From: Rhyzopertha dominica
Lineage: Eukaryota; Arthropoda; Insecta; Coleoptera; Bostrichidae
DNA length: 64,000 nucleotides
Assembly: GCA_025024175.1 (NCBI GenBank)
Contig: QCXZ01000001.1
Location: forward strand, 27,522,942-27,586,941
Reading direction: 5' to 3'
Shown: piece by piece, positions 1 through 10,866 of the stretch
How the letters are laid out: each line of letters begins with the position of its first letter
Numbering within the stretch: the first letter of the stretch is position 1
The notes under the pieces: generated by a model
What the model was told of the DNA's origin: nothing
Database searches by the model: none
The model's input: only the letters and a program-made list of their open reading frames with translations
Program-made: the position numbers and the translations under genes

Positions 1-119
1 AAAGCGCCAAAGATATTTGATAAACATTGTAATAAAAACACTATGTAGAATGGTGAAAACTACCTCCAATCCTAAATTTACAACAATTTTTTATTAGTTG
101 AACTATAAAAGCCATACCT

Positions 120-486
120 AATCTTGATAACGACCAAGAAAATCAGACCTTTAATAAAGAAGCTGCAGAACTTCGTTGTCACATTGACCGTTTACTGTCG
201 ACGCTAGACAAAAATAGAAGTTCTCAAAGCACTCTCTCTCTGATCAAAAACAAGACGCTGCAAAATATAAAGACACATAATAAACTTTTTGGAAGCTATA
301 GTACTTGGACGAAGATCTATAAAAAATAAAGTCCAAGCAACATCGGTTTGTCGTCGCAAACAGAGAGGATTGCCACAATCTGGTAGCATTCAAGCTGGAC
401 GACCTTCCAACAAAGAACGTGCGAAATGCAGGCAAAACCTTTCATTAAATGTTAGGGAAAACCACCGAAAAGCAAAATTGCATTAA
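120..486 (+). pseudogene. possible transposase C-terminal remnant
   Basis: A short open stretch (289-486, opening on TTG, not ATG) encodes a very basic peptide with a GRPSNKERAK-like segment and ends in a lysine/histidine-rich tail (RKAKLH). Basic tails of this kind are seen at the end of some insect transposase-like ORFs, but no catalytic motif is present. The preceding 170 bases read as interrupted codons. It could equally be chance. I do not recognise the family. Confidence 0.2.
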
Positions 487-2185
487 ATGTAAACCCATAA
501 GGGGACCGTTTAAAATGTTTTAAGTTTACTTTTTTACCTTTAAAATTTATGTTCATGTGTGTTTATGTGATAAATAAATAAAGTGCTCAGATACATGTAG
601 CTCATCCACCATCTAGATTAATTTTCTGTCACTCCAAGGTAAACAACTAAATCGCTGCAGGACGAGATCTCATTGGTCAGCTTTCTAAGAACATTCAAAT
701 GTTAAAGGCGCCTCAATTGCCCTTAGGTACCTATTCTGGAATGAAAGCATTTCTCAGCACGTTTGTGAATTTTGGAAATTGAAACAAAATTTGTTACAAT
801 AAAACCACTTGTCAAAAAGAATTTCCTAATCAGTATGATGTTATTTTGTCGTGTTATTATAAGTAATTAACTATTTATTTATTTGCAACTGAAATTAATG
901 TTGAGATTGACTTGAAGTAATATTAAAATGCGAGATACCATTGCAGTTCACCAAATGAAATTTTTTGTACGCGCCAAAGTGACTGGTGCTCTGTACCGCG
1001 CGCTCTATTGGCAAAGTCTAGGTAAAGTTGTACATGTAAATTTAAGATTGTGCTTAGGCCCTACTACCACACCAAATACCACCTGCTGCAATAGGTGATA
1101 CGAAGTAAAGGATCAGGGCAGGATTCGAGAAAATAAACTTTGCCCATCTAAAAAACGTTAATAGCTATTTTCACAATAACCTGAGAGCTTGTATTTTACA
1201 AAAAAAGGTAGACATTTAAAACATTTATTTTATTTGACAAAATCGTAAGTGCGCTCGAAGCATCCTAAGTTATGATTCCGCCATATTCTCCGGATGCAGA
1301 GCGTCAGTATCGTTCCTGCAGCGGCCGTGTAAGCATCGATATTACAGGGCCGGATTGCGGAAATTTTATTTGTGGTTCAAGCACAGCAGTTTTTTATGTC
1401 GAGGTCCACCGTGTAGTGCAATGAATGTGAATATGGAAGGTCGGAATTTAAATTAAACATTATTTAAATCCGGACCTGGTCAGGCAATCGACACGCGAGC
1501 GGGTACCTATCCCCACTACAATTTTCAAAAGCTGCATCAAGAGGATACCATATTGCTTTACTACTACGAAATACTGGTGGCCATCACCATGGTGACACGG
1601 ATATAGTTCTGTTATTCAAATATAATTGACTGATTGACCGACCAAATGACTATTTATATAACTTGTTGCAAAATGAGCCTGTTTTTGCACTAGATGTGAT
1701 AATTGACCCAACACATTGTGTACACAAAGCAAGCCATGTTGCATCGCGTTTTATACAAGATTTTATTGTTTACTTTATTTTATTGTTACGGAAAATATAT
1801 TTTCTCCGTATAAATGTAAAATATTTTTAAGTTGGAGCCCTTCTACATTAGGGAGAAGTTTATTTTTGCATTTTTTTATAAAGCTCATATTAAAGAAGTT
1901 ACAGCAGAATGATACATTAATGAGACACCCTGTATATGTAATAAGTGAATGGTGCTGAATAAAAAAATCTCCTCTTTCACAAATACCGTAAAACATTGCC
2001 TATCATTAAACTGCACTTTAGTAAGACTGCATCCGCACGGTGCATTTGTCTTCCAAACCCATTTATCACCGATGCAAATATCCAAGGAAGTTACTAAATT
2101 ACGGTTCCTATTTGACAAGTAAGTATTAAGACATTGAAATTTTACCCACGCAAACAGGAGGAATAAATTACGAACTACTCTAATT
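487..2185. other. gene-free stretch with one repeat end
   Basis: No convincing coding sequence. At about 1,900-1,937 the text reads like the right end of a Tc1/mariner-type miniature element (gacaccctgta beside ta), with no matching left end recognised. The stretch 2,186-2,233 is the beginning of the intron that follows the leucine-rich-repeat exon. Confidence 0.4.
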
Positions 2186-2232
2186 TCAGGCGTGTATTAG
2201 GACTATCAGCTCTGTTGCTCTTAAGCGCCTTA

Positions 2233-2233
2233 C
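2233..2233 (-). other. 5' splice site after the LRR exon
   Basis: The minus strand reads GTGCAG|GTAAGG, close to the insect donor consensus. The repeat pattern stops here in the middle of a repeat, which supports splicing rather than read-through. Confidence 0.7.
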
Positions 2234-2842
2234 CTGCACATCTCTGAACACTTCTGGGTTTAACACCCTCAAGTTGTTCCCGCTCAGTTTCAGGACGCGG
2301 AGCCGACCTATCTCCAAGAATATCCTAGGCGTCATCTCTCTAATGCGATTCCTTTGCATCGACAGTATTTTCAGATCATGCAAGTATCGAAAAGTCCCGC
2401 TCGGAAGTGAGGAGATCAGATTGTCATCTAAATACAACTCCTTCAAGTTGGACAGCCCCCTAAAATTGTGATCCCTGGCCATTGCAATATTGTTCTGGGA
2501 CAAGTTCAGTATGTCCAGCTTCTTCAGTCCCCAAAAGAAGTGCACCCCGAGGATGGGGATGTTGGATCTGGTGATATGGATTTCCTCCAGCTGAGGGAAC
2601 TGCTGGAAAGCAGGGCTCATTGTCAGCGTGTTGAGATTGTCCTCTGGAGCGGAAATGATGAAAACCTCAGTGGTTTCATTAACGTTTTCAAGCGCTATCG
2701 CCCCCGTCATTCCTCCTTCTGAGCAGGAGACGGTGGTTCTGCCCTTCCGGTCCAGGTAACAGGAACATCTTGAAGGGCAAACTGAACTTGCCCTTCTCAA
2801 ATAGGTTAAGACGACGACCAAAGTTAGTAATGTCCGCTTCAT
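2234..2842 (-). CDS. secreted leucine-rich-repeat protein, first coding exon (partial gene)
   Basis: This exon encodes 203 residues from ATG at 2,842. Residues 1-20 form a signal peptide (MKRTLLTLVVVLTYL core). A cysteine-rich LRRNT cap follows at 22-40 (CPSRC, then C..C spacing), then about five LxxLxLxxNxI-type repeats between residues 80 and 203 (e.g. LDILNLSQNNI, LKELYLDDNLI, LRVLKLSGNNL). The product is therefore exported, to the surface or secreted, and probably binds a protein ligand. The exon ends CAG|GTAAGG in phase 0. Without splicing the frame runs on for 15 codons to a stop at 2,186. Immediately upstream of the ATG lies TTTGCAG|A, a good 3' splice site, so a 5' UTR exon should lie at higher coordinates. 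Later exons (more repeats, perhaps a membrane anchor) are not visible in the 2.2 kb left of here. The family member cannot be named. Confidence in the class is high. Confidence 0.85.
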
Positions 2843-2869
2843 TCTGCAAAGATAAGATAACAAAATGTA

Positions 2870-3870
2870 AAATTTATACTTTAAGGCGGGGGTCTCGCAA
2901 ACTTAAAAATTATTGTTGGTGAAACCCGCAAAATTCTGAATAGGATGCCAAATGCGATTCTTTAAGAGGACGTGTACCCAAATATGCTGACGTGTCTATA
3001 ATAAAACTGCTCTATAACTGTCATTGGGATAGCGAACGAGGAGCGATTTATTGCTTTTACACTGTTATGCGGAACGCCAGAAAAAGGACCACGATATGAT
3101 TACACACCTGCTCAAGAAAGGAACATTATGCTCAAATTCACTCTGATGAAATTTAGTTAGGCAGGCACTACTAAACCCACGGTGGAGCTTGGTTTTGGAA
3201 AACGTTCTCATATTGACGATACATAGGTATTTACAAACAATTGGAACTTGAATGTGTTCTGGTAATCCCCAAAAAGCAAATCAAAATTGCAGGGCTAAAA
3301 GTAGTGGTCACAAACATATGCAATTTATTTGTATTTATACCGCACCGTATAATACTATTATGTCTTAAAAACTGATTACTAAAAAATTAGTGCAAACAAG
3401 AAATAACACCCGTGCTTTTACGTTCTCAATAATCATCACTGTAATAGATTTATTAGGTATATTGAAGTTAAAATTCTTTAAATGAAACAGTATCGTATGG
3501 CGCTGAAAATGACAAAATAAAGCCGAAATCGTTAGCATGTTTATTAAAATAAGATAAATAATTTAAAATGACGCGCGTCTTGCGCACTTGCCCCCATTAT
3601 GTGATAATTTTATTTCAGATTTTAGATGTCACATATAACCTATGAACAAATATTTTGAATACTGATAGTTAATACGATACATATAGGTAAACTCTGCATA
3701 GTAAAATGAATAATGGAATAAAATGTAGACATTTTTGATGTTGTAAATTACAAGCACGTAAATAAAATAAAAATATTACAATATAAGTAAATTAGTAATT
3801 TGTTAAAAAAACACAACTATTAATTTATTATGGTAGAGCTCCTCTTAAAATTGTCCATCATTCTTGTATA
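2870..3870. other. gene-free AT-rich stretch upstream of the LRR exon
   Basis: No open frame of interest on either strand. It is expected to hold the intron between the inferred 5' UTR exon and the coding exon of the LRR gene, but no UTR exon can be picked out by eye. Confidence 0.4.
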
Positions 3871-4390
3871 CAGGGTGTTCACGCTAACAGTGTACAATAG
3901 CTAACTTTTTTATTTGCAGTCGTAGCATAGTGGTTTAAATGGGAAAGTTTCTTGATTTTTCTAGAAGAATTTAATGGTATTTACAAAAAAATAATTGAAC
4001 ACCATCTGTCAAAGACATTGACTACAAGTTTGTTATTTTAAATAGAATAACCCCACTTTTTATAGCACATTCGATTAAGGGCGTCGAATTAAACAAAAAA
4101 TTATTAAGGTACTACTGCCCTACAGTCATTTGTTTTTAAGATATCTCAGGTAATATGATTAGTGTTCACGAAACAATCTACAATAGCTAACATTTTTATT
4201 TGAAATCGTAGCTTAGTGGTTTAAATGGGAAAGTTTCTGGATTTTTTGTGAAGAATTTGATGTTGTTTACAAAAAAAAACAATTGATATCATTCTACGAT
4301 TTCAAATAGAAAAGTTGGCTATTGTAGACTGTTTCGTGAACACAAATCGTATTACCTGAGATATCTCAAAAACAAATGACTATAGGGTGT
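3871..4390. mobile_element. palindromic miniature element pair (Tc1/mariner-like)
   Basis: The left end is TA|CAGGGTGTTCACG. Arms at about 4,119-4,214 and 4,298-4,390 are inverted copies of each other, sharing tcatttgttttt, gatatctcaggtaat, gtgttcacgaaac and ctacaatagc. A diverged direct copy of the same unit occupies 3,871-4,020 (aatagctaac, tagtggtttaaatgggaaag). TA next to CAGGG ends is typical of Tc1/mariner-derived MITEs. There is no coding capacity. Confidence 0.6.
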
Positions 4391-5740
4391 CAAATTGTTT
4401 TTATTTTAACTTAGTGTAAACATGCCGAAGTATCCGCGTAAAAAAGGACAAAAGGACTTACTGAACGCCGTTTAAGTGTATATATAAGATATAACGAGAC
4501 GATGATTTCTGGAAGGAAAAAATTCATACTAAACTGGAGGATTTCTATTTTAACTGTTTGTTACCAGAAATAATTAACCCGCAACATCTTCATAACCGCA
4601 ATATAAAATATTTGCGTGCTGGAAAATCATAGATCAGAATTATGTGTTAAATATGCATGCGTTTATAAAGTTTTCCATTTTATACTGTGTTGTGTAGTAT
4701 CCGTTTTGTTACAATAACATTAATGTGACTAAAAAGCCTGTTAATATGAATTTATTTTTATTTCCTCCAACCATTGTTTAACATCTAAACTTGTAATATG
4801 TGATTATTTAAATTCTCTGTTGTGTTATCTAGTTTACAGTAAAAATTGCGCTAACGCTAACAGAAGTTAAAATAAATTAATAAAAGCCAGTGATTAAAGT
4901 TTTTACAGTGTATCTTGAGTCAGCGCTTGAGACCTGTGACACGGTCTAAAGTAATTTAAAGCGAACGCCTGCAATATAGGCAATTGTATGCCAAATTCCG
5001 GCAAAACATGCTTTTGTTTTATGACACGTAATTTTTTTACTATTCGTCGTAATTCATATTTCGAAGCAACCCTGTAATCTAAAAGGTTCTGTCTAGGGGG
5101 GTACGTGGCCGTATTTAACCTTTAGCTTTTCGTTTACTAGAACGCAGCTGTCGAAATTGGACTATATTTGGCCAATTATAACAAAATAATTAAACATGTT
5201 TTTCAAGAAACGGCTACGTACTCCGCTGGAGCAACCTTTTATCTACATAACAAAACTTAGCTCGTTGAAGTATGAGCAAAATTGGGTCCGTGAGATGTAT
5301 TTGCACAAACCTCTACAAATCAGGACGCGAATTCCCCCCTTAATAAAGTGTTTTATCTATTCATGGCATGATCTGACGCAATAATGTTTTACACGTAATG
5401 TAAGCGCGTTTTAATTCATTTTGATTGAATGCGTACACGTTCAAAGTACTGTAAATATCCACTACAGTGTGCTATCTATATTATGGCTAAATTGGAAAGG
5501 CGATATTATAGTTCTCCCTTATACAATTTATTGAGTTATTATACTTATACTTATATACTTATTATTATGCATAATAGCATTCTTTACTTTAAAAATATAT
5601 TATCTTGAAATTGCTCTTATTTTGTAGTCTTTTATGTACGATTTAATTTAAACAACTTTTACCACAGTGGAGGCAAAACGCTTTACACAGAGTTAAATAC
5701 ACAAATATTGATGCTGTCAAGCGCATTCCATACCTTAATA
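4391..5740. other. gene-free AT-rich stretch
   Basis: Only short frames are present, such as 62 codons at 5,196-5,384, and none has a recognisable motif. There are A/T runs and simple tta repeats near 5,540-5,580. Confidence 0.4.
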
Positions 5741-5748
5741 TGACAGTA

Positions 5749-5957
5749 AGTGGCGTAGCCAGGGGGGCAGAGGGGCAGTTGCCCCCCACCAGGAACTAAA
5801 TTATTTTGATAATGGAATAACAGATTTTTTACATTTAGCAAATTTGTTGCAAACTATTGGTTTGTTTATAATAAACATAATAAACATTTGTACTTAACAT
5901 TTTTCTTGTGTTTGGAGCTTTGCCCCCCCCAAGTTAATTTTCTGGCTGCGCCACCAA
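5749..5957. mobile_element. hAT-type MITE with 8-bp target duplication
   Basis: The termini are imperfect inverted repeats (AGTGGCGTAGCCAG on the left; its complement appears as CTGGCTGCGCCACC on the right). The element is flanked by the same octamer, tgacagta, at 5,741-5,748 and 5,958-5,965. An 8-bp duplication is the hAT signature. Two C/G homopolymer blocks sit just inside the ends. It is 209 bp long and noncoding. Confidence 0.75.
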
Positions 5958-6282
5958 TGACAGTACAGTACAAAGCAATGGACCAAAATCTTTAATTCAT
6001 TTTCTTCAAAAAATGAGGTTTTATGTGTTTAGTTACGTCATTAAACTGTTTTATTTTACAAATACTTGGTTTCATCTTAAATTAATTACAGCCTAATCTA
6101 GTCGTGAATTCATGTTCTATTGGTATGGCTCCATTTTGTAATTATGAAGCAGTAAAAAAATTAATAAAATACATTTTAGATCCATGAAAACCGGTCATGT
6201 AATAATACATATTAATTATAAATTTATTTAATTAATAATTAATAAAACCATTTTTGACAAATCTGTTTGTATCTGCCACTAT

Positions 6283-6493
6283 TTTGGTTTGAAGGCTTCC
6301 GTGGTTGTTGTCGATGCCATGTTGTTTTCCGGGCTGGTTCCCACGTTGGTTATTTGACCTTGACGTTTCGACACTCATGTCGGTGTCTTGCCCTGAAACA
6401 GTTTCAGAGCTACTTCTGAGGAAGACACCGATGAGTGTTAAAACGTCAAGGTCAAATAACCAACGTGGGAACCAGCCCGGAAAACAACATGTC
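6283..6493. mobile_element. solo Penelope-type terminal inverted repeat
   Basis: Two arms (about 6,318-6,390 and 6,421-6,490) are near-perfect reverse complements, running from catgttgttttccgggctgg to its mirror. The unit is flanked by the 12-bp direct repeat atctgccactat at 6,271-6,282 and 6,494-6,505. The same sequence type lies at 47,010-47,110 just 5' of a Penelope-like reverse transcriptase, which ties this solo unit to that family. Each arm carries hammerhead-like pieces (see findings). No RT is present here. Confidence 0.65.
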
Positions 6494-6505
6494 ATCTGCC
6501 ACTAT

Positions 6506-9036
6506 ATTTGCCAATCCTTAGCATTTTTTCTATTGTGTCGGTCATCCACATATACACCCTGTATCAGTCTCAACCGAATTTGACCGTATATGTGAGCTAT
6601 CCTAAAGCCGCTGAACACCACCAGCGTCTTCTTAGAAGCAGCTTAATTTACCAACACCTTTTAGAACTAAACTGATTAGTGTGTGGCAAAGAACGGATGT
6701 TGCATTAGCAGTAAAGGACGAGAGCGACGCTGCGTGATCTTATTACAAGTTTCTGCACCACGTCACGACCGAAACATTTACAGAGCTCGGCGAGATATAT
6801 TAATTATGCACTTGATTATCTAGTAGACCCTGCAGGAATGAGGCGGCTCGTAAACATGCAACCATGGTTGCCAAAATTGGCCCTAAGAGAAGTCCCCTAA
6901 GAGGTTTGAGGCAGTAACCGTGATGACCCTCAGCTAGCATGCAATGGTATTAATCTAGAGGCCTGGATTTTAATCCCTGCCTAAGCCAAACATTTTTTTC
7001 CATAAAAATATTTAAGAATCCACGAATTTTCTTATATATATATTCCTAATATTTTATATTTTTCTTGACTACATAGCGTTTAGTTTGTGTAAAATGGAAA
7101 CTGAATCGCTTCATCTTTTGTCACTGTAGGACTTAAAAGTTAGTCATTGCATAACCTGACTTTTTCTGTTAAAAACCACCGTTCCGTAAGAAATGAGTAG
7201 ATTTTGAACAGTGCTCTCATAATTTGACAACGACAAAACTAACTTACTTCATTATTTACGATCGAATTCTTTAGTAACAATATAATCTGAGGAATGTTTG
7301 ATGGAACTGTCTTATCTTCATAAGACTTCAAGCAATTAGCACAAAATTTTGCTAATTTAGAATTATTAAGAGTGACTTTTCCTCATTTAAATCCTCATAT
7401 GCCACTCTAATCTTAGGCGCATGTGCGTTTATAATAACGTGGCAAACATCCATCCTAATCATATCCACTTGATCCTTTGAAAGCAATCTTGTTGAAGATT
7501 TTGCATATAGCAATATACTCACTTCTGGATTTGTCTATAGTGTTACAGTAAAGTTTATCGCCCTCGCTAAGGTTTCTGTTTGGCAGGTTTATCAGGTTTG
7601 TTGTTATCTTCTACTATTTTGAATTCTACACTTTCAGTGTATAATGGTAGAATGGTACTAAATCTCCCCATTTTAGATATTAAGAAAATTTTATCTTTGT
7701 TCCTTTAGTGTTTCAAAATGTTAATATGTTGACAATGTTTGCTTTCTTTAATGAAGTTCTTTCTCTCTTCGTGTGCGGCAGTGTATTCTTTCAGGGTTCA
7801 TGGTACAGTATGCTTAGCCTAACACCATCTGATTAACCGTTTTCAGGAGAGTACAAAACTACCAAATGAAGAATGCTTACCCCTTCATGATGATTTTGTC
7901 TAAAAGTTTTGCATTTCGCAATCAGTGATAAGAGCATCTGCTTCTAAAAAGAATAATTTGGTCAACACTGTTCAGAGAGAACACTCGCTAAAACGCTTTG
8001 AGTTTTTCTCGTTGTACGCGAGAAGCTGAGAAGTTCTATCCCATTTTTAAGTAGCAAAAACCTTAATTGCTTTCGTATAATTAAGGCACGTGCTCTGCTC
8101 TGTCGACAATATTGCTTCTCAGCGGCAGTTGGGAAAGCTATCCTCCGCAGCATGGCAAAAAGTACACAATTTAGAGCGTATTCATAGTCGACTTGCAGTC
8201 CAAGCTGCACGCTGAAAGTTGAGGTTTGTTAATGTTCGCAGATTAATAGGTTGTTCAGTTAGACACAAGGGAACTAGTCTGGATTATTTCTTTCAGTTTG
8301 TTTATTTCTGCTGATAAACAGTACTTGCAAATACCATCACTCACCATAAGTAAATTACCAATTTAGAGTCACAGTGTATAGATAATATTTCCTTGTCATT
8401 AGCAAGTTTATCGGTGACATTGACCTCCAGGTTAATAGTTGCAAATCAGTAGTCATGTAGTTATAGTTATTAAATCACTCACAATGTAGGTACGGAATTG
8501 ATTGTGATCAATCTATATGTAGTGCTAAATAGATTGTGTGTTTAGCCAAAGTTCTATCCACTGGTGACCCCGACGTAATTACCAGTCAAGGCGTAGTGCT
8601 CGTAACGATAATCAGACAACACATTTACATATTAAATAATTTAATAACTGAAACGCACCTACCTGAATCTCTTAAAACTCCAAATAATTTAATCAACATA
8701 AAGCATACGACAAATTAAGAGGACTGAATTTTTTTTGTTCACTTACAATAATAAAGTGACAATCAATATTCCTTAAATAATGAAATGTTGGTACATGTAT
8801 ATTATATGACTATGTAATTAGTACAGATATTTTGTCTTTTTTGTGAATTTTATTTTATGTAGTTTAATAAATAAATGTTGTCGGACGTTACATACTTATT
8901 TTAATTACTGCAACCCCACCTGTCGACTCAACTAGGTCCTTAATGTACAAAATACAATACTAGCTCATATATATTTATTTAGTGCATATTTAACTTATTC
9001 ATGTGCTTACATTAATTAAATGAATATAAAATGTGC
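6506..9036. other. gene-free stretch downstream of the receptor gene
   Basis: No recognisable coding sequence. The open frames (for example 7,962-8,210 minus) lack motifs and do not begin at plausible starts. A repeat end resembling caccctgta lies at about 6,554. Confidence 0.4.
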
Positions 9037-9093
9037 CTAGTAGTTCTTCCTGCTACGTAACATGGTAAACACCGATATCCCCATGTTGACAAT
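9037..9093 (-). CDS. odorant receptor last exon
   Basis: Acceptor CTTTTAG|ATT, 18 codons then TAG. The pattern of a short final exon in phase 0 finishing TM7 is normal for this family. Confidence 0.65.
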   Translation of the reverse strand: MVNMGISVFTMLRSRKNY

Positions 9094-9152
9094 CTAAAAG
9101 CAGGTAAACAGTAATTGAAGGTACACTCTAGATGGAGACTAATTACACTGAC

Positions 9153-9405
9153 GTAACATTCGACGTTAACTTTTACTACTCCTGCAGCATTGTACTGAAA
9201 AGGTTGCTGGCTTCTCAAAATTATCATCATCCAATCTGCCACCACTGACTTATTCCTTGTCTCGTACCACTTTGAAAGATAAGCAGACCTTCCAACTCCT
9301 TCACTCATATATTCTGCTACACTAGGAGGCACGCAAATACATCCAAGTTCGACCAATGCGAGTACAATATAGGAAAAACAGCACATAACTCGGAAATTAT
9401 CAGAG
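9153..9405 (-). CDS. odorant receptor exon 4
   Basis: Acceptor TTTTTTTAG|C, donor TAC|GTCAGT. It encodes TM6 (VMCCFSYIVLALVELG), the SKWYE motif, and the WMMIILRSQQPF segment before TM7. These are among the most conserved parts of the family. Confidence 0.75.
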
Positions 9406-9452
9406 CTAAAAAAATTAATTATTTTGGAACACAAACATGGAGAGCAGCCTAC

Positions 9453-9554
9453 CTTTCAAACATAAGATAGAGCTCGACGCAAACTGTGATAACGCTCATC
9501 AAATACTGATTTGAAAGCGAGATCGAGAATATCTTTAATGTTTCTTTTTCGCAC
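9453..9554 (-). CDS. odorant receptor exon 3
   Basis: 102 bp between AACAG| and |GTAGGC. Entry and exit are phase 2. In that frame it is open and hydrophobic (QYLMSVITVCVELYLMF), as expected for TM5 of these receptors. It is too short to stand out as an open frame alone. Confidence 0.65.
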
Positions 9555-10101
9555 CTGTTAAAAAGTATTTATCAGTCGAAATATTTCATAATTTTATTTT
9601 GAAGTGGTAGAATATAGTAAACTAAAATAAAATTATGAAGACAGTCGTATAAAATGTTCCTTTCTTTAATTTGTAGTTATGAAGTTCATTCACTGTGTTT
9701 AAAAAGCTATTGTAGAACATGCACAGCAATAAACAAATCTTTTTACTTAGATATGGAAAATCATTAAATATGTGAATAGTAATAATTAGCAAATAGAAAT
9801 GAATGATACTATTGTATACAATAGTATACAATATTATATTATAATATAAAACATAAAAAAGGAAACCATACCTAGGGACTGAGTTACTAACTAAGCAAAT
9901 TTATATTTATTATATCTAATACAACAGTCGGACACTTTAGTATACTTACTTATCTCGTTCTTTTTGGCAATAACGGAAGTCTACTTTTCTAATTCAATAA
10001 AATGGACATAACTTCGAATGTAATCCTAAGAGCAAAGTAACCTAGCTAGCTGTTTATATTCAAGTTTAAGACCGCAGTAACGTTAAATTAGAATTTTCAT
10101 A

Positions 10102-10580
10102 CCTAAACAGAAAATCGTGGTAAGTAACACATTTTTTACTAAAATCATGATCAACTTCCTCAGGTTTCGTATGTTCCAAAACATAACCCAGTATTTTGTA
10201 TTGTATGGCTACCTTCCAACATAGGGCCGAGAACATAACATCATGTCCTCCAACAAGACAGATGCTATACCATGCACTGAACACTTCTGCAAAGTGCAAC
10301 ACGACAAACACTGCAGTGTGAGGATCATCCGGCAGCCATACATCAAATAGTAATTCTCTTTTCACAATTGATCTCACCGTAAAAATGAAAAACGTTAAAA
10401 AGGCGCATCTAACATAATACAAACCAAACAGATGAAAACTGTTCTCAATGAAATTAATTTCATTGTTAGTTGTTGATCGAGATTTACATCTTCTGTTTTC
10501 CAAAACATAGACCTCACTTCAGTAAGCAGCAACTCAAGATTTTTCTGGTAACGGCGCAATATGTATATTTTGGTCAACGT
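10102..10580 (-). CDS. odorant receptor exon 2 (frameshifted)
   Basis: The acceptor is TTTTAG|ACG, with entry in phase 0 (RRYQKNLELLL, FWKTEDVN). After roughly 40 codons the receptor-like reading moves to another frame (YYVRCAFLTFF, LLFDVWLPDDP, GHDVMFSALCW) and leaves through AG|GTATGA in phase 2. One missing or extra base explains it. Confidence 0.7.
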
Positions 10581-10644
10581 CTAAAATGATAGTGCATTGT
10601 GAATATTTTAAATGTACAAAGCTTTAATATAACTTTATATATAC

Positions 10645-10866
10645 CTGGTAATATGTTGTGAAGGCTTCAAATTGTGCCACCCACACATCAATGTTATTGC
10701 CAGCAAGGAACATTTTTATAACGATCAAAGGCAGGGCCACACCCGAAGCTACCAAAGGCAAAATGCGCATTACTTTACCCTTTAAGTTGTTATTTTGAAA
10801 TGGATGCAGGCCGATGTACGAGGTCAACTGAAGAGCAAAGCTCAGAGGGTCTTCGGCAGTGAGCAT
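10645..10866 (-). CDS. odorant receptor exon 1
   Basis: ATG at 10,866; 74 codons; ends CAG|GTATAT in phase 0. It holds the cytoplasmic N-terminus and TM1 (residues about 32-53, ILPLVASGVALPLIVIKMF). This start was chosen because the whole exon matches the usual length of a receptor first exon and no upstream in-frame ATG is needed. Confidence 0.75.

Larger units (their letters stand above)
9037..10866 (-). pseudogene. insect odorant receptor (7tm_6 family), five exons, one frameshift
   Basis: A ligand-gated cation-channel subunit of the insect odorant receptor family, which normally sits in olfactory neuron dendrites with Orco. Exons by my reading: 10,645-10,866, 10,102-10,580, 9,453-9,554, 9,153-9,405, 9,037-9,093. 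Introns begin GT and end AG, and the codon phases at all four junctions agree. Spliced length is about 370 codons, normal for the family. Family features: MLTAEDPLSFALQL start, hydrophobic segments in every exon, LPDDP-like segment after TM2, SKWYE and LRSQQPF in exon 4 (the conserved C-terminal W..P/RSQ.P region), and a short last exon ending SVFTMLRSRK-like. Exon 2 needs one frame change between about 10,415 and 10,490. Either the gene is dead or the base call is wrong. The introns in the 3' half are tiny (47 and 59 bp), as usual in insects. Confidence 0.8.

Noticed and set aside
4500..5400. Possible small genes (for example 62 codons at 5,196)
   Set aside because: No domain, no splice context, composition as surrounding noncoding DNA.
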